Below, piece after piece: positions 36,959 to 47,182 of a stretch of 64,000 nucleotides of DNA. Location of the stretch: assembly GCF_000788395.1 (NCBI RefSeq), contig NZ_CP009888.1, positions 2,562,001-2,626,000 on the forward strand, given 5' to 3'. The stretch's first letter is position 1, and each line of letters opens with the position of its first letter. The position numbers were made by a program, and so were the translations under genes. Below the pieces are notes generated by a model that worked only from the letters and a program-made list of their open reading frames with translations, made no database searches and was not told where the DNA came from. The DNA is from Pseudoalteromonas piratica (lineage in GTDB: Bacteria; Pseudomonadota; Gammaproteobacteria; Enterobacterales; Alteromonadaceae).

Positions 36959-37909
36959 TTAAGCAACGCTCACGGTATTACGGCCAGACTCTTTTGACCG
37001 GTAAAGGGCCTTGTCTGCATCTTCAATCCATTGTTCATATTTGGTGTATTTTCCGTCAAACTCCGCGATACCTATACTTATGGTTAGCATGATTTCCGAT
37101 TCTTCATAATGAATCACTGCTTCTTCCATTGTTTGTCGCAGGCGTTCAGCAAATACTTTTGCGCCTTCAATATCTGTATCAACTAAGGTGACAGCAAACT
37201 CTTCTCCACCATAGCGTCCAGCAACATCAGACTCTCGTAAAACTTTTTTCAAGGTTTGAGAAACAAAACATAACGCGGCATCCCCTCCCGGGTGACCATA
37301 AAGATCGTTAATCTTCTTAAAATGATCAATATCGAACATTAACAAAGAGCTTTTGTTTTGACTGCGTTGTTGACGTTTAAATTCTTTACTAAAGCTTTCT
37401 TCCCAAAACCCACGATTATAGAGGTTAGTGAGTCTATCAACACGGCTTAGCTCTTCAAGTTTCGCATTCGCCTGCTCAAGTTCTAGCTTGTTAACCGCTT
37501 CGTCTGTTACATCATAAATAATGACACATAAATGAGACACTTCACCCGTGGTATTTGTCAGGGGAATTAACGTACCATTTTGGTACATATAATCGGCCTT
37601 ACCGGTAATAGGGCGATAGTTTTTAAACTTAAAAATGTACGGGTGTTGTTCCCAGATAGTGAACGAACGCGTTTTAAGTACAAAAACCGACTCTGCTTTT
37701 GAGCGAAACCACGCTTCATCGATACCAGGAAATGCATCGAACACATCTTTCCCTTTAACCGCACTGGGTAATAAGCCAGAATGCGCTTCCATAAAGCCAT
37801 TCCAAACACAAATATTGTATTTTCTATCTAACACCACAAGACCGACATCGATGGTGTTAAACATGTCCATCATCCAGTGAATTTCATTAAGTTCAAAGTC
37901 TGCGCTCAT
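36959..37909 (-). CDS. PAS domain-containing diguanylate cyclase
   Basis: A 316-residue cytoplasmic protein with a PAS domain (about residues 10-130, with GLVVLDRKYNICVWNGFME), a short coiled linker (LELEQANAKLEELSRVD) and a GGDEF domain. The active-site motif is GGEEF near residue 233, and the product-inhibition I-site RESD lies exactly five residues before it, so cyclic-di-GMP synthesis with feedback control is expected. It starts five bases after the stop of the receiver-CheC gene, so both are one operon. Confidence 0.9.
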   Translation of the reverse strand: MSADFELNEIHWMMDMFNTIDVGLVVLDRKYNICVWNGFMEAHSGLLPSAVKGKDVFDAFPGIDEAWFRSKAESVFVLKTRSFTIWEQHPYIFKFKNYRPITGKADYMYQNGTLIPLTNTTGEVSHLCVIIYDVTDEAVNKLELEQANAKLEELSRVDRLTNLYNRGFWEESFSKEFKRQQRSQNKSSLLMFDIDHFKKINDLYGHPGGDAALCFVSQTLKKVLRESDVAGRYGGEEFAVTLVDTDIEGAKVFAERLRQTMEEAVIHYEESEIMLTISIGIAEFDGKYTKYEQWIEDADKALYRSKESGRNTVSVA

Positions 37910-37913
37910 AGTG

Positions 37914-38918
37914 TTAGTCTTCTAATAAATATTGAGTTTTAAACTTCAGTGTTTTTAATGAGTCTTCCGTGAACAGCAGCATTAAGTCACAATTTACATT
38001 ATGGTTTTCAATACCATAACTTATCTCAATGGCTAATGTGCGTTGCCACCTGTCTTGGTTAGTGCTGACTAAATCGGCAACGTTACAGTGTTGCCCCATC
38101 ACCACAGGATGGCCTTGACTGAAATGCATATCCAGTTGTTTTGCTAATCCTGTTAGTACCGCGCCAATTAGGATGTTACCGACATCCATTAACAGTTCTA
38201 ACTCAACTTTTTGGTTGAGTTCACCTTCATAATTCATTAATGAGGCAATCTCAACAAAACTGGAATCATTAAGTAATAATAATGCTTCACCAGAGACACC
38301 ACCGCCAATAAACCCTTGGCATACACCTGATGTCGAAGCGTTGGTATCAATTGACTGTAATGCCATGGAGAGTTCATTCACTTCCAGCACATTAACATTT
38401 GGGATCGGAAGCTCTACAAATACATTAAGCAAGCGTGCTAATAAATCCCCCGCTTGTCCCATAGCTACGTTGGTAATCTCTTGGTATATGTCGCGTAGCT
38501 CTGGGTCGAGTTGCTCACCCAATGCATGTTGCAGGCGCTCTCGCATGGCTTTATCTTTAATGCCATGCTTTTCAATGATTTCTTCCAGTTTCGCTGCATC
38601 ACAAGGCTTTTTGATAAAATCGATTGCCCCTAACGCCATAACACGCTCGTGAGCAGTCGGTTGAATATCACCAGACACAACCACGACCAATACATGTAAA
38701 CTTTGTTCTTGAATAGCTTGCAGCACTTCGTAGCCATCCATCTGTGGCATATTAAGATCAAGGAACAATATTTCTGGTTGAATCGCTCTTATTTGTTCTA
38801 AACAGTGCAAGCCATTCTCAGCGTATTCTATTTGTATGTCCCAATCATCTGGTAAAGAGCGTGCAAGTTGTCGTCGCGCCAAACGCGAGTCATCACATAT
38901 TAAAACTGGGGTAGCCAT
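37914..38918 (-). CDS. Response regulator with CheC/CheX-like phosphatase domain
   Basis: A 334-residue protein. Residues 1-120 form a CheY-like receiver (Asp pair at 9-10, phospho-acceptor Asp54 in LFLDLNMPQMDG, Lys in FIKKP). Residues 140-334 form a CheC-like domain, with EITNVAMGQAGDLLARLLN and ELLMDVGNILIGAVLTGLA as the two E..x..N helices of CheC/CheX. Such proteins dephosphorylate CheY-type regulators. It is co-transcribed with the diguanylate cyclase, which suggests a chemotaxis- or motility-linked c-di-GMP output. No kinase is beside it. Confidence 0.87.
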   Translation of the reverse strand: MATPVLICDDSRLARRQLARSLPDDWDIQIEYAENGLHCLEQIRAIQPEILFLDLNMPQMDGYEVLQAIQEQSLHVLVVVVSGDIQPTAHERVMALGAIDFIKKPCDAAKLEEIIEKHGIKDKAMRERLQHALGEQLDPELRDIYQEITNVAMGQAGDLLARLLNVFVELPIPNVNVLEVNELSMALQSIDTNASTSGVCQGFIGGGVSGEALLLLNDSSFVEIASLMNYEGELNQKVELELLMDVGNILIGAVLTGLAKQLDMHFSQGHPVVMGQHCNVADLVSTNQDRWQRTLAIEISYGIENHNVNCDLMLLFTEDSLKTLKFKTQYLLED

Positions 38919-39180
38919 ACTATCACTCTTGTTATTAGTCTTTTTAAGTTTAGAGCAGGAAGTTGGTTTTCACTAGCACTGCATGAAATCTACGACTATT
39001 GTGCTAAAAAATGTAACAAATTACAAAAAATTAGTTCACAAAATAACTAAAACTTAATAATTATCATGTGGTAGGACCTGAGCATCTAAATAACACGAGT
39101 ATTTTAAAAAAACGATTCCTTTAACAGTAGCTTAGGCTTATGCTAAATTAATTCAACTTTAACTTTAGGCGTGTTGAATT

Positions 39181-39783
39181 ATGTTAAAAAAATTTATCTC
39201 TGTGACAAGTCTAGTCACGACTCTTATTTATTCTTCAAATGTGTTGGCAGAACAATTTCAATTTCCCGTAAATCAAATTGATTCAGGCAAAGTGTCTGCA
39301 AACAACAGTAAACTGACGCTGCGCGGCACCCCTGTAGAGCTTGGCCAACCTGCTCCCAATTTCAAAGCAGCAAATAACAAATTTTCCCCTGTATCACTCT
39401 CTGATTTCGAAGGTAAAGCAGTGCTTATCAGCACAGTACCGAGTCTAGACACCGGTATCTGTAGCCTACAAACAAAACACTTTAATGATAAAATTGCGAA
39501 TAACTACAGTGATGTCGTGATGCTCACGATTAGTATGGATTTACCATTTGCACAGAGCCGTTTTTGTAAAACAGAAAATATCACGCAATTACATACCTTA
39601 TCTGATGCTGTTTGGCGCGAATTTGCACAAAACTATGGTCTGTTAATTGAGGATATGGGTTTACTTGCCCGCAGCGTAATGATCTTAGATAAAGAACATA
39701 AATTGGTTTATAAACAGTTAGTCAGTAATCTTGCAAAAGAACCTGATTACATATCGGTCGAAGCCGCACTGAAAAAGCTCTAA
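39181..39783 (+). CDS. tpx: Thiol peroxidase (Tpx-type) with signal peptide
   Basis: A 200-residue atypical 2-Cys peroxiredoxin. The peroxidatic Cys94 is in PSLDTGICSL and the resolving Cys129 in PFAQSRFC, with the family spacing. Residues 1-23 form a signal peptide (VTSLVTTLIYSSNVLA-EQ), so unlike cytoplasmic E. coli Tpx it should be periplasmic. The usual PSVDTPVC motif is changed to PSLDTGIC. It is monocistronic. Confidence 0.88.
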   Translation: MLKKFISVTSLVTTLIYSSNVLAEQFQFPVNQIDSGKVSANNSKLTLRGTPVELGQPAPNFKAANNKFSPVSLSDFEGKAVLISTVPSLDTGICSLQTKHFNDKIANNYSDVVMLTISMDLPFAQSRFCKTENITQLHTLSDAVWREFAQNYGLLIEDMGLLARSVMILDKEHKLVYKQLVSNLAKEPDYISVEAALKKL

Positions 39784-39788
39784 TCGAT

Positions 39789-39829
39789 AAGCATAAAAAA
39801 AACCGCCAATTGGCGGTTTTTTTATGCTT
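39789..39829. terminator. Long bidirectional terminator between tpx and adk
   Basis: Near-perfect arms of about 20 bases, AAGCATAAAAAAAACCGCCA and its complement, around a three-base loop. The A and T runs are part of the stem, so it works in both directions. Confidence 0.85.
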
Positions 39830-39836
39830 GGTCTTA

Positions 39837-40490
<654 letters not shown>

Positions 40491-40510
40491 TCAAGATGTT
40501 TTTTTAATTG

Positions 40511-40526
40511 TGTGGATTCTTTCACA
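40511..40526. promoter_or_regulatory. CRP-like site between adk and cstA
   Basis: TGTGG-ATTCTT-TCACA matches the CRP consensus TGTGAN6TCACA with one mismatch. It lies about 200 bp upstream of cstA and 30 bp upstream of adk. cstA is CRP-activated in E. coli, so the link is plausible but untested. Confidence 0.4.
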
Positions 40527-40726
40527 GTGACAACTGATTCTCAATAGTGATTAGCCAAAAGTTTAATCTTTGTTTAATTACTATCACGCAATCATCATTT
40601 TGCGGCACAAGAACGCAATTAAATAGGCTAACTAATGCCAAAGTCGAGTTGTTCTCGCTTGCTTTTATCTTAGGCTGCTTTAAGCTGGACTTTGGATTAA
40701 ATAACAATCAATAACAAGGAACTTAT

Positions 40727-42415
40727 ATGCAATCCGTGTTTATAGTGTTACTCGGCATTATCGGCATGTTGTTTGGCTGGTTTGTCTACTCAAAATTCAT
40801 CGCCTTGCGTATTTTTCAAATGGACGATAAATACATTACCCCTGCACATCAAATTAATGATGGCGTTGATTTTGTTCCCACCAAAAAAGTCGTTCTTTGG
40901 GGTCACCATTTTACTTCCGTCGCCGGTGCTGCACCAATTGTCGGCCCAGCCATTGCTGTATACTGGGGCTGGGTACCTGCGGTTATTTGGGTTGTATTAG
41001 GCACCATTTTCTTTGCCGGCGTTCACGATATGGGCGCGCTTTGGGCAAGTAGCCGCCATAAAGGTAAGTCTATTGGCGCGTTGTCTGAAGAGGTGATCGG
41101 TAAACGTACCCGTGCACTTTTTATGATTGTGGTTTTTTTGGTGCTGCTCATGGTAAACGCGGTGTTTGGCGTAGTTATCGCAAACTCGTTTGTGAGCCAG
41201 CCAACAGCGGTTTTACCTGCGTGGGCTGCAATTGTATTTGCCTTAATCATAGGTCAGTTAATTCGCCGTAATTTCAACCTTGTGCTCCTTTGTGTGTTAG
41301 GTGTCATTGCACTTTACCTCACAGTGTATGCTGGCAGCGAAATGCCAATGGCACTGCCAAAAGAAATGTTTGGTTTAAGTGATAAAGCTAATTGGATTAT
41401 TTTGCTATTTGTTTACGCCGCAATTGCATCACTATTACCGGTTTGGGTATTACTGCAACCGCGCGACTTTATTAATGGCGTACAACTGCTCGTAGGTTTG
41501 GTATTACTTTATGGTGCAGTATTTATGTTTATGCCAGACATCACAGCGCCTGCTTTTAATAGCGAAGTTGCGGAGTCGACTCCGAGTATTATTCCGCTGC
41601 TGTTTGTTACCATTGCCTGTGGTGCAGTGTCTGGTTTCCACGGTATTGTATCGAGTGGAACCAGTTCTAAACAATTAGATAAAGACACCGATGCCCGCTT
41701 TGTTGGCTACTTGGGCGCGGTAGGCGAAGGTTCGCTTGCGCTTATTACTATTGTTGCAGTCAGTGGTGTCACGCTTGCAATGAGCCCACAGGAATGGCAC
41801 GAAGTATATAGTCACCTCGGCGCAGGCAGTGTTGGGGCATTTATTCAAGGTGGCTCTAACCTGATTTATCAAGGCTGGGGCATTCCTGCCGAACTTGCCT
41901 CCACCTTACTTGCAGTAATGGTGGTGTTATTTGCCGGTACAACAATGGACTCTGGTGTCAGACTTCAACGCTATATCATTCAAGAATGGGGGGAAATTTA
42001 CCAAATCAGTGCGTTTAGAAATGGCATTATTGCAACGCTAATTGCGGTTGGCTGTTGTTTACTATTGGCCTTTGGTGCGGGCGGTTCGTCAGGCTCAGGC
42101 GGCATGATCATTTGGCCATTATTCGGCTCCACAAATCAAATATTAGCTAGCCTTACATTACTGGTTATTTCTGTCATGCTGATTAAGATGGGTCGCCCTG
42201 CCCGTTATACCTTAATACCTATGCTGTTTGTACTTGTGATGGCATTTTTAGCAGGTGTGCTAAAGCTGCAAGAATACTACAGCGCAGGTAACTGGCTACT
42301 TGTAAGTCTTGATATTATTGTTCTTGTAGTGTGTGTATTAGTGATGTTTGAAGCGTGGACCGTGATAAAACAACACAAGCAGATCGAGCCAAGCGTAAAT
42401 GAATCAACTGAATAA
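40727..42415 (+). CDS. cstA: CstA family carbon starvation protein (peptide/pyruvate transporter)
   Basis: A 562-residue inner-membrane protein with about 16 TMs. The family hallmark HHFTSVAGAAPIVGPAIA lies near residues 60-77, followed by GVHDMGALWASSRHKG and SGFHGIVSSGTSSKQ. It is clearly shorter than E. coli CstA (701 residues) and belongs to the short CstA class found in many marine bacteria. CstA-type proteins import peptides or pyruvate under starvation. A clear AAGGAA Shine-Dalgarno precedes the ATG. Confidence 0.88.
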   Translation: MQSVFIVLLGIIGMLFGWFVYSKFIALRIFQMDDKYITPAHQINDGVDFVPTKKVVLWGHHFTSVAGAAPIVGPAIAVYWGWVPAVIWVVLGTIFFAGVHDMGALWASSRHKGKSIGALSEEVIGKRTRALFMIVVFLVLLMVNAVFGVVIANSFVSQPTAVLPAWAAIVFALIIGQLIRRNFNLVLLCVLGVIALYLTVYAGSEMPMALPKEMFGLSDKANWIILLFVYAAIASLLPVWVLLQPRDFINGVQLLVGLVLLYGAVFMFMPDITAPAFNSEVAESTPSIIPLLFVTIACGAVSGFHGIVSSGTSSKQLDKDTDARFVGYLGAVGEGSLALITIVAVSGVTLAMSPQEWHEVYSHLGAGSVGAFIQGGSNLIYQGWGIPAELASTLLAVMVVLFAGTTMDSGVRLQRYIIQEWGEIYQISAFRNGIIATLIAVGCCLLLAFGAGGSSGSGGMIIWPLFGSTNQILASLTLLVISVMLIKMGRPARYTLIPMLFVLVMAFLAGVLKLQEYYSAGNWLLVSLDIIVLVVCVLVMFEAWTVIKQHKQIEPSVNESTE

Positions 42416-42443
42416 TAAACTACAAATGGGTTAATTTGTTTCA

Positions 42444-42472
42444 TAAAAAAGGGCGCTAAGCGCCCTTTTCTT
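42444..42472. terminator. Bidirectional terminator between cstA and htpG
   Basis: GGGCGC and GCGCCC with a TAA loop, extended by flanking AAAA/TTTT pairs (42445-42469). Confidence 0.8.
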
Positions 42473-42487
42473 TTAACCTAAAACTGG

Positions 42488-44398
42488 TTACTTGCTTAAA
42501 TCTAACATTAGTTTGTTTAAGCGAGATACAAAGCCCGCAGGGTCTTTCAAGCTGCCGCGCTCTGCAAGTAATGCTTGGTCAAGCAATACATCCGCCCATT
42601 GTGCAAAATTATCCTCATCCTGAACATTGTTTAGATGTTTCACCAATTGGTGCTCTGGATTTAACTCAAATACCGGTTTCGTTTCTGGTGCTTGTTGACC
42701 GATTTGCTCCATGAGCTTTTGCATTTGCGAGCTCATGTCGTGTTCATCGGCAACCACACAAGCTGGTGAGTCAGTTAAACGGTGAGTAAAGCGAACTTCT
42801 TTCACTTTATCACCTAATGCTGTTTTAACACGCTCAATTAAGCCTTCGACTTCTTTTTCAGAAGCTTCTTGCTCTTTTTTGCTCTCTTCATCATCCAGAT
42901 CACCAAGATCTAAATCACCACGGGTGATTGAAGCAAGTTGTTTGCCGTCAAATTCAGTCAGATGGCTCATCATCCATTCATCGACACGGTCAGAAAGCAG
43001 TAAAACTTCAATGCCTTTCTTACGGAAGATCTCAAGATGTGGCGAGCTTTTCGCTGCTTGGAAGCTATCCGCTACTACATAGTAAATTTTATCCTGGCCT
43101 TCTTTCATACGTGCAATGTATTGCTCAAGCGATACATTTTGCGTTTCTAGGTCAGAATCAGTAGAAGCAAAGCGTAGTAACTTCGCAATTGCTTCTTTAT
43201 TGGTCATATCTTCCGCTGGACCTTCTTTGATCACTTGGCCAAACTCATTCCAGAATGTTTGATATTCTTCCGGCTTGTTTTTACCCATACGGTCAAGCAT
43301 TTTAAGCACGCGTGATGTACAACCTTTACGAATTGCTTGCGTTACTTTGTTATCTTGAAGTATTTCGCGCGATACGTTAAGTGGAAGATCATTTGAATCT
43401 AATAAACCTTTTACAAAACGTAAGTAGTTAGGCATAAACTGCTCAGCATCATCCATGATGAATACGCGTTGTACATACAGTTTTAAACCATGCTGACGGT
43501 CGCGGTTCCACATATCAAATGGTGCTTTTTTCGGGATATAAAGTAGGCTTGTGTACTCTGTTTTACCTTCTACTTTATTATGTGCCCATGTTAGAGGCTC
43601 TTCCCAATCGTGACCAACGTGCTTGTAAAACTCTTTGTACTCTTCATCAGAAATTTCTGACTTATCGCGCGTCCAAAGTGCTGTCGCTTTGTTAATTGCT
43701 TGCCACTCACCTGGCGTTGCAGGAATTTTCTCGCCATCAGGACCTTCTGACTCTTCTGTTGGCGCTTGATACATTTCTACAGGTATTGAAACGTGATCTG
43801 AGTATTTAGTAACGATTGAACGTAAACGGAATTCATCTAAGAACTCTTTTTCATCGTCACGTAGGTGAAGAATAATTTCAGTACCACGCTCGGCTTTATC
43901 AATATCAGCAAGCGTGTATTCACCCTCTCCTTGTGAGTGCCATTCTGTCGCTTGCGCTTCACCAGCTTTGCGAGTGCGAACAGTCACACTGTCTGCAACA
44001 ATAAATGCTGAATAAAAACCAACACCAAACTGACCGATTAATTGTGAGTCACGAGCTTGGTCACCTGTTAAGTTTTGGAAAAACTCGGCAGTACCTGATT
44101 TTGCAATGGTACCTAAAGAGCTGATAACCTCATCACGCGTCATACCGATGCCGTTATCAGAAATCGTCACTGTGTTAGCGTCTTTGTCAGCACTAATGCG
44201 AACGCGTAATTCACCATTACCTTCGTAAAGGTCATTATTTTCTAGTGCTAAAAAACGTAACTTATCAGCAGCATCCGAGGCATTTGATACTAATTCGCGT
44301 AAAAAGATCTCTTTATTTGAATAAAGAGAGTGGATCATAAGCTGTAGAAGTTGCTTTACTTCTGTTTGAAAACCGAATGTTTCTTTTTGGGCAGACAT
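42488..44398 (-). CDS. htpG: Molecular chaperone HtpG (Hsp90)
   Basis: A 636-residue bacterial Hsp90. The GHKL ATPase motifs are present: [23 protein letters not shown] and [15 protein letters not shown]. The middle domain has [12 protein letters not shown] and the C-terminal dimer domain ends in [10 protein letters not shown]. The start at 44398 ([16 protein letters not shown]) has a GGAG Shine-Dalgarno; the longer frame to 44491 runs through the heat-shock promoter. Divergent from an uncharacterised gene. Confidence 0.96.
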   Translation of the reverse strand: MSAQKETFGFQTEVKQLLQLMIHSLYSNKEIFLRELVSNASDAADKLRFLALENNDLYEGNGELRVRISADKDANTVTISDNGIGMTRDEVISSLGTIAKSGTAEFFQNLTGDQARDSQLIGQFGVGFYSAFIVADSVTVRTRKAGEAQATEWHSQGEGEYTLADIDKAERGTEIILHLRDDEKEFLDEFRLRSIVTKYSDHVSIPVEMYQAPTEESEGPDGEKIPATPGEWQAINKATALWTRDKSEISDEEYKEFYKHVGHDWEEPLTWAHNKVEGKTEYTSLLYIPKKAPFDMWNRDRQHGLKLYVQRVFIMDDAEQFMPNYLRFVKGLLDSNDLPLNVSREILQDNKVTQAIRKGCTSRVLKMLDRMGKNKPEEYQTFWNEFGQVIKEGPAEDMTNKEAIAKLLRFASTDSDLETQNVSLEQYIARMKEGQDKIYYVVADSFQAAKSSPHLEIFRKKGIEVLLLSDRVDEWMMSHLTEFDGKQLASITRGDLDLGDLDDEESKKEQEASEKEVEGLIERVKTALGDKVKEVRFTHRLTDSPACVVADEHDMSSQMQKLMEQIGQQAPETKPVFELNPEHQLVKHLNNVQDEDNFAQWADVLLDQALLAERGSLKDPAGFVSRLNKLMLDLSK

Positions 44399-44443
44399 TG
44401 ATAACTCCGTCAAAATCTTCGTATTTAACCAATATGCAAACTT

Positions 44444-44471
44444 ATATAAGGTTGAGATTTTAGATTTCAAG
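44444..44471 (-). promoter_or_regulatory. Sigma32-type heat-shock promoter of htpG
   Basis: On the minus strand CTTGAAA (44465-44471) is followed after 13 bases by CCTTATAT (44444-44451), close to the CTTGAAA-N11-16-CCCCATNT consensus. The promoter lies about 45 bp upstream of the htpG ATG. Confidence 0.75.
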
Positions 44472-44591
44472 GGAAAAAATTTAATTCTCACTGTATTGCT
44501 GAATTAAACATCAAACAAACATCGAGTTGTTTTAAATGGTTCCTATTCTCGCTACAATCATTGGCTATTACATATTGATAAAATAACAATA

Positions 44592-45782
44592 ATGACAACT
44601 GCTATTCGTACGTTTATTTTCCTTATAATTTTATGCTGCACAGCCATTATTTATACTGCTATCCACGACCGCAGTGTGCAACTAAGTCATTTTAACTTTT
44701 TAACGAATCATCAAGTTATTGCTGTTAATAACCAACCAGAAGTAAAAAATTGGCTTTTGTACGCTTACCCATATAACGATTACCGTTTCGGCGTATCAAA
44801 AAATGAAATTTATCACGGTAAATCAAGTGTATTTATTGTCAATAAATTACCGATTGAACAAGGGTTTGGCTTGATACGACAAACTATCAAAGCAGAGCAA
44901 TTCTCAGGTAAAACAATTGAGTTTTCTGGTTATTTTAAAACTGCCCATTTAAAAGGCGATGTCACTTTTGAACTTGATATCATGGATGGCAATGACGAAT
45001 TATTCAGAAGAGCGAAGGCAGTTTATCAACCCAATGACCCCGATCAACAGTGGCAACGCTTTTCAGTAATCGCATCAATTCCAGACAACGCATCAGCGCT
45101 AAGCTATTCTGCCCAGCTACTTGGCTCAGGTCAGGTTTGGTTTGATGACTTTAATATAACAGACGCACCTGTCGGGGCTAAAGACACGAGTGAACCTCTT
45201 CGATTTCAAAAACCTAAACATGCAAGCGATAGCCCCGAACGTACCAAGTACTTAAATATTGTTGGTTATAACACCCCCCCTTTTGGTGAGTTAAATGTTG
45301 GCAATCAAAGCATAAACCTAAAAGATTGGTGGATAACTGATGACCTCGCAGGTGAATATTCGCTCACGCAAGAAGGTAATGCATTATTACTAGAAAGTAT
45401 TGTAGAAGAACCTCACTTCGGTGTTGCTCTAAAACGCTATCAGTTTAAGAATCCGAATGTTCAAGGCATAAAATTTAGTGCTCAAATAAAACATCAATTT
45501 GTTAAAAGCATGGCAAGTATTTGGTTGCGTATTGAAGATAAGGACAAAAATAATCTGGCTTTCGATAATTTACGCTTTTCAAGTGCAGGTGGTAGCAGCG
45601 ACTGGCAAAATGTTGAAGTTGTCCTGCCATTGAGTGAAGAGGCAGAAATTATCTCATTTGGTGCATTACTGATAAGTAGTGGTAAATTATGGCTGCGCAA
45701 CCCGCACATTGAGTTACTGTATACTCCCGTGAAAGTACATAGCAACGTACTATCAAACCCTAGCAATCTCAGCTTTGAATAA
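44592..45782 (+). CDS. Membrane-anchored protein with two related jelly-roll-like domains
   Basis: A 396-residue protein with one N-terminal TM (residues 5-23) and a large extracytoplasmic part. Two halves look duplicated. Residues about 52-192 contain YGFGLIRQTIKAEQFSGKT-type strands ending in GSGQVWFDDFNI, and residues about 243-378 contain HFGVALKRYQFKNPNVQGI ending in SSGKLWLRNPHIEL. The shared pattern (long strands, 'F.G..I.FS..', '..W..F.V...IP', 'L.GSG.VWFDD') resembles carbohydrate-binding galactose-binding-like modules. I do not recognise the family. It lies 59 bases upstream of recR and may share its transcript. Confidence 0.7.
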   Translation: MTTAIRTFIFLIILCCTAIIYTAIHDRSVQLSHFNFLTNHQVIAVNNQPEVKNWLLYAYPYNDYRFGVSKNEIYHGKSSVFIVNKLPIEQGFGLIRQTIKAEQFSGKTIEFSGYFKTAHLKGDVTFELDIMDGNDELFRRAKAVYQPNDPDQQWQRFSVIASIPDNASALSYSAQLLGSGQVWFDDFNITDAPVGAKDTSEPLRFQKPKHASDSPERTKYLNIVGYNTPPFGELNVGNQSINLKDWWITDDLAGEYSLTQEGNALLLESIVEEPHFGVALKRYQFKNPNVQGIKFSAQIKHQFVKSMASIWLRIEDKDKNNLAFDNLRFSSAGGSSDWQNVEVVLPLSEEAEIISFGALLISSGKLWLRNPHIELLYTPVKVHSNVLSNPSNLSFE

Positions 45783-45840
45783 TTGGCTGATGTATTAACT
45801 TAGTGTATGTTATAGCAAAATTGAAAAACACAAACTCTGT

Positions 45841-46443
45841 ATGAAATTAACTTCAGGCGTAAGCCAACTTGTAGAAGCATTAAGATGCTTACCGGGCATC
45901 GGGCCAAAATCGGCGCAGCGTATTGCATTTCATTTATTAGAGCACGACCGTGATGGTGGTCGCCAATTAGGACAAAGCCTCACCTTTGCAATGGAAAATA
46001 TTGGCCATTGTAAAAGTTGCCGCACATTTTGTGAAAGCGAGCAATGCGACATCTGCTTAAGCGCAAAGCGACAAGATAGCGGTTTAATTTGCGTAGTAGA
46101 ATCGCCAACAGATATCCTTGCAATAGAACAAACAGGTCAATTCCAAGGTCGCTATTTTGTGTTAATGGGACATTTATCACCACTTGATGGCATAGGTCCG
46201 ATGGAACTTGGCTTAGACATATTTGAACAACAGCTTAGATCTGGCGCTGTTGAAGAAGTTATTCTAGCCACCAACCCAACAGTGGAAGGTGAAACAACAG
46301 CACATTTTATTGCTGACATGTGTGCAAAACATGACGTCAGCGCATCGCGCATTGCCCATGGCGTGCCAGTTGGCGGAGAACTTGATTTAGTCGATGGCAT
46401 GACTTTATCGCATGCCTTCTCAGGCAGAAAAAAAGTTAACTAA
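45841..46443 (+). CDS. recR: Recombination protein RecR
   Basis: A 200-residue RecR: N-terminal HhH ([17 protein letters not shown], residues 18-34), four-Cys zinc finger (CKSC ... CDIC, residues 57-72) and TOPRIM domain ([20 protein letters not shown]). It acts with RecF/RecO to load RecA at gaps. In most relatives it follows dnaX and ybaB and precedes htpG; here neither is adjacent in that order. Confidence 0.96.
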   Translation: MKLTSGVSQLVEALRCLPGIGPKSAQRIAFHLLEHDRDGGRQLGQSLTFAMENIGHCKSCRTFCESEQCDICLSAKRQDSGLICVVESPTDILAIEQTGQFQGRYFVLMGHLSPLDGIGPMELGLDIFEQQLRSGAVEEVILATNPTVEGETTAHFIADMCAKHDVSASRIAHGVPVGGELDLVDGMTLSHAFSGRKKVN

Positions 46444-46451
46444 ATTTGCCA

Positions 46452-46487
46452 CAAAAAAGCCCATAGCGATAAACGTTATGGGTTTTT
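46452..46487. terminator. Terminator after recR
   Basis: AAAAAGCCCATA and TATGGGTTTTT form the stem around a GCGATAAACGT region that can pair partly, followed by T on the plus strand and by T (A run) on the minus strand. Confidence 0.7.
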
Positions 46488-46507
46488 ATAAAAGGTTACA
46501 TAAGCTA

Positions 46508-47182
46508 TTAATTTAACATTTTCGACGCAATACGCTGCTCAGCCACATAACAAATCAGTTTTACAATTGCACCGTAATAAAAAGTCAAAATTGACACCGC
46601 AAATGCCGGCCCTATTACACTACTAAATTCTTCCGCTCGAATATTTGATGCCATCGCAACCCAACCAATAAGCGTTGTAATACCACCACACCAAATCGCC
46701 GTATTGCCCAGCACTGAAAAAACCCGTCTAGATTGAATAAGTTCTTCTTCACTGAATTCCCCCTTTTCACTTACAACACAGCCAAAAGCAAAGAGAAAAT
46801 CTTGCCAAGATGTGGCAGCAATAGCAAAGAAAATTGCAGGCGGAAATACCAACATGGCAGATGGTACGTCAATAAAGGCTGTTACATCCGCCCCCATTAC
46901 CATGCCAAATACCATCATAGATAAAAATACCACTAAGCTCAGTATAAACATAATTAACCCTCGTTGTGTTGTCGGCATAAATCGGTATGCAAGATTCAAC
47001 GTTTGTTGCCAATACCAGTATTGAATAACAATACTTGTTTGCCCTTGTTGTTGTTTTAAAAAATACGTTTCTTCTAGATCGCCAATCACCGCATCAACCA
47101 GAGTATCAGGGAGCGACCACGATAGTATTTTGTTCGCAAGCGTCATTTCATCACGCTGTTTTATCGGCGCTGAGTTATGCAT
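46508..47182 (-). CDS. Membrane protein: permease-prefix domain fused to a MotA/ExbB-like four-TM region
   Basis: A 224-residue protein. Residues about 15-65 match the 'prefix' domain seen in PadR-linked FtsX permeases (DAVIGDLEETY and IQYWYWQQTL). No FtsX part follows. Instead there are four TMs at about 76-97, 104-124, 152-175 and 187-212. GADVTAFIDVPSAMLV and VIGPAFAVSILTFYYGAIV resemble the MotA/TolQ/ExbB proton-channel family (FIDVPS, GPAMAVALLTTLYG). Function unknown; a small ion-channel-like or motor-like unit is an inference. Its start overlaps padR by eight bases, so it is padR-controlled. Confidence 0.68.
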   Translation of the reverse strand: MHNSAPIKQRDEMTLANKILSWSLPDTLVDAVIGDLEETYFLKQQQGQTSIVIQYWYWQQTLNLAYRFMPTTQRGLIMFILSLVVFLSMMVFGMVMGADVTAFIDVPSAMLVFPPAIFFAIAATSWQDFLFAFGCVVSEKGEFSEEELIQSRRVFSVLGNTAIWCGGITTLIGWVAMASNIRAEEFSSVIGPAFAVSILTFYYGAIVKLICYVAEQRIASKMLN

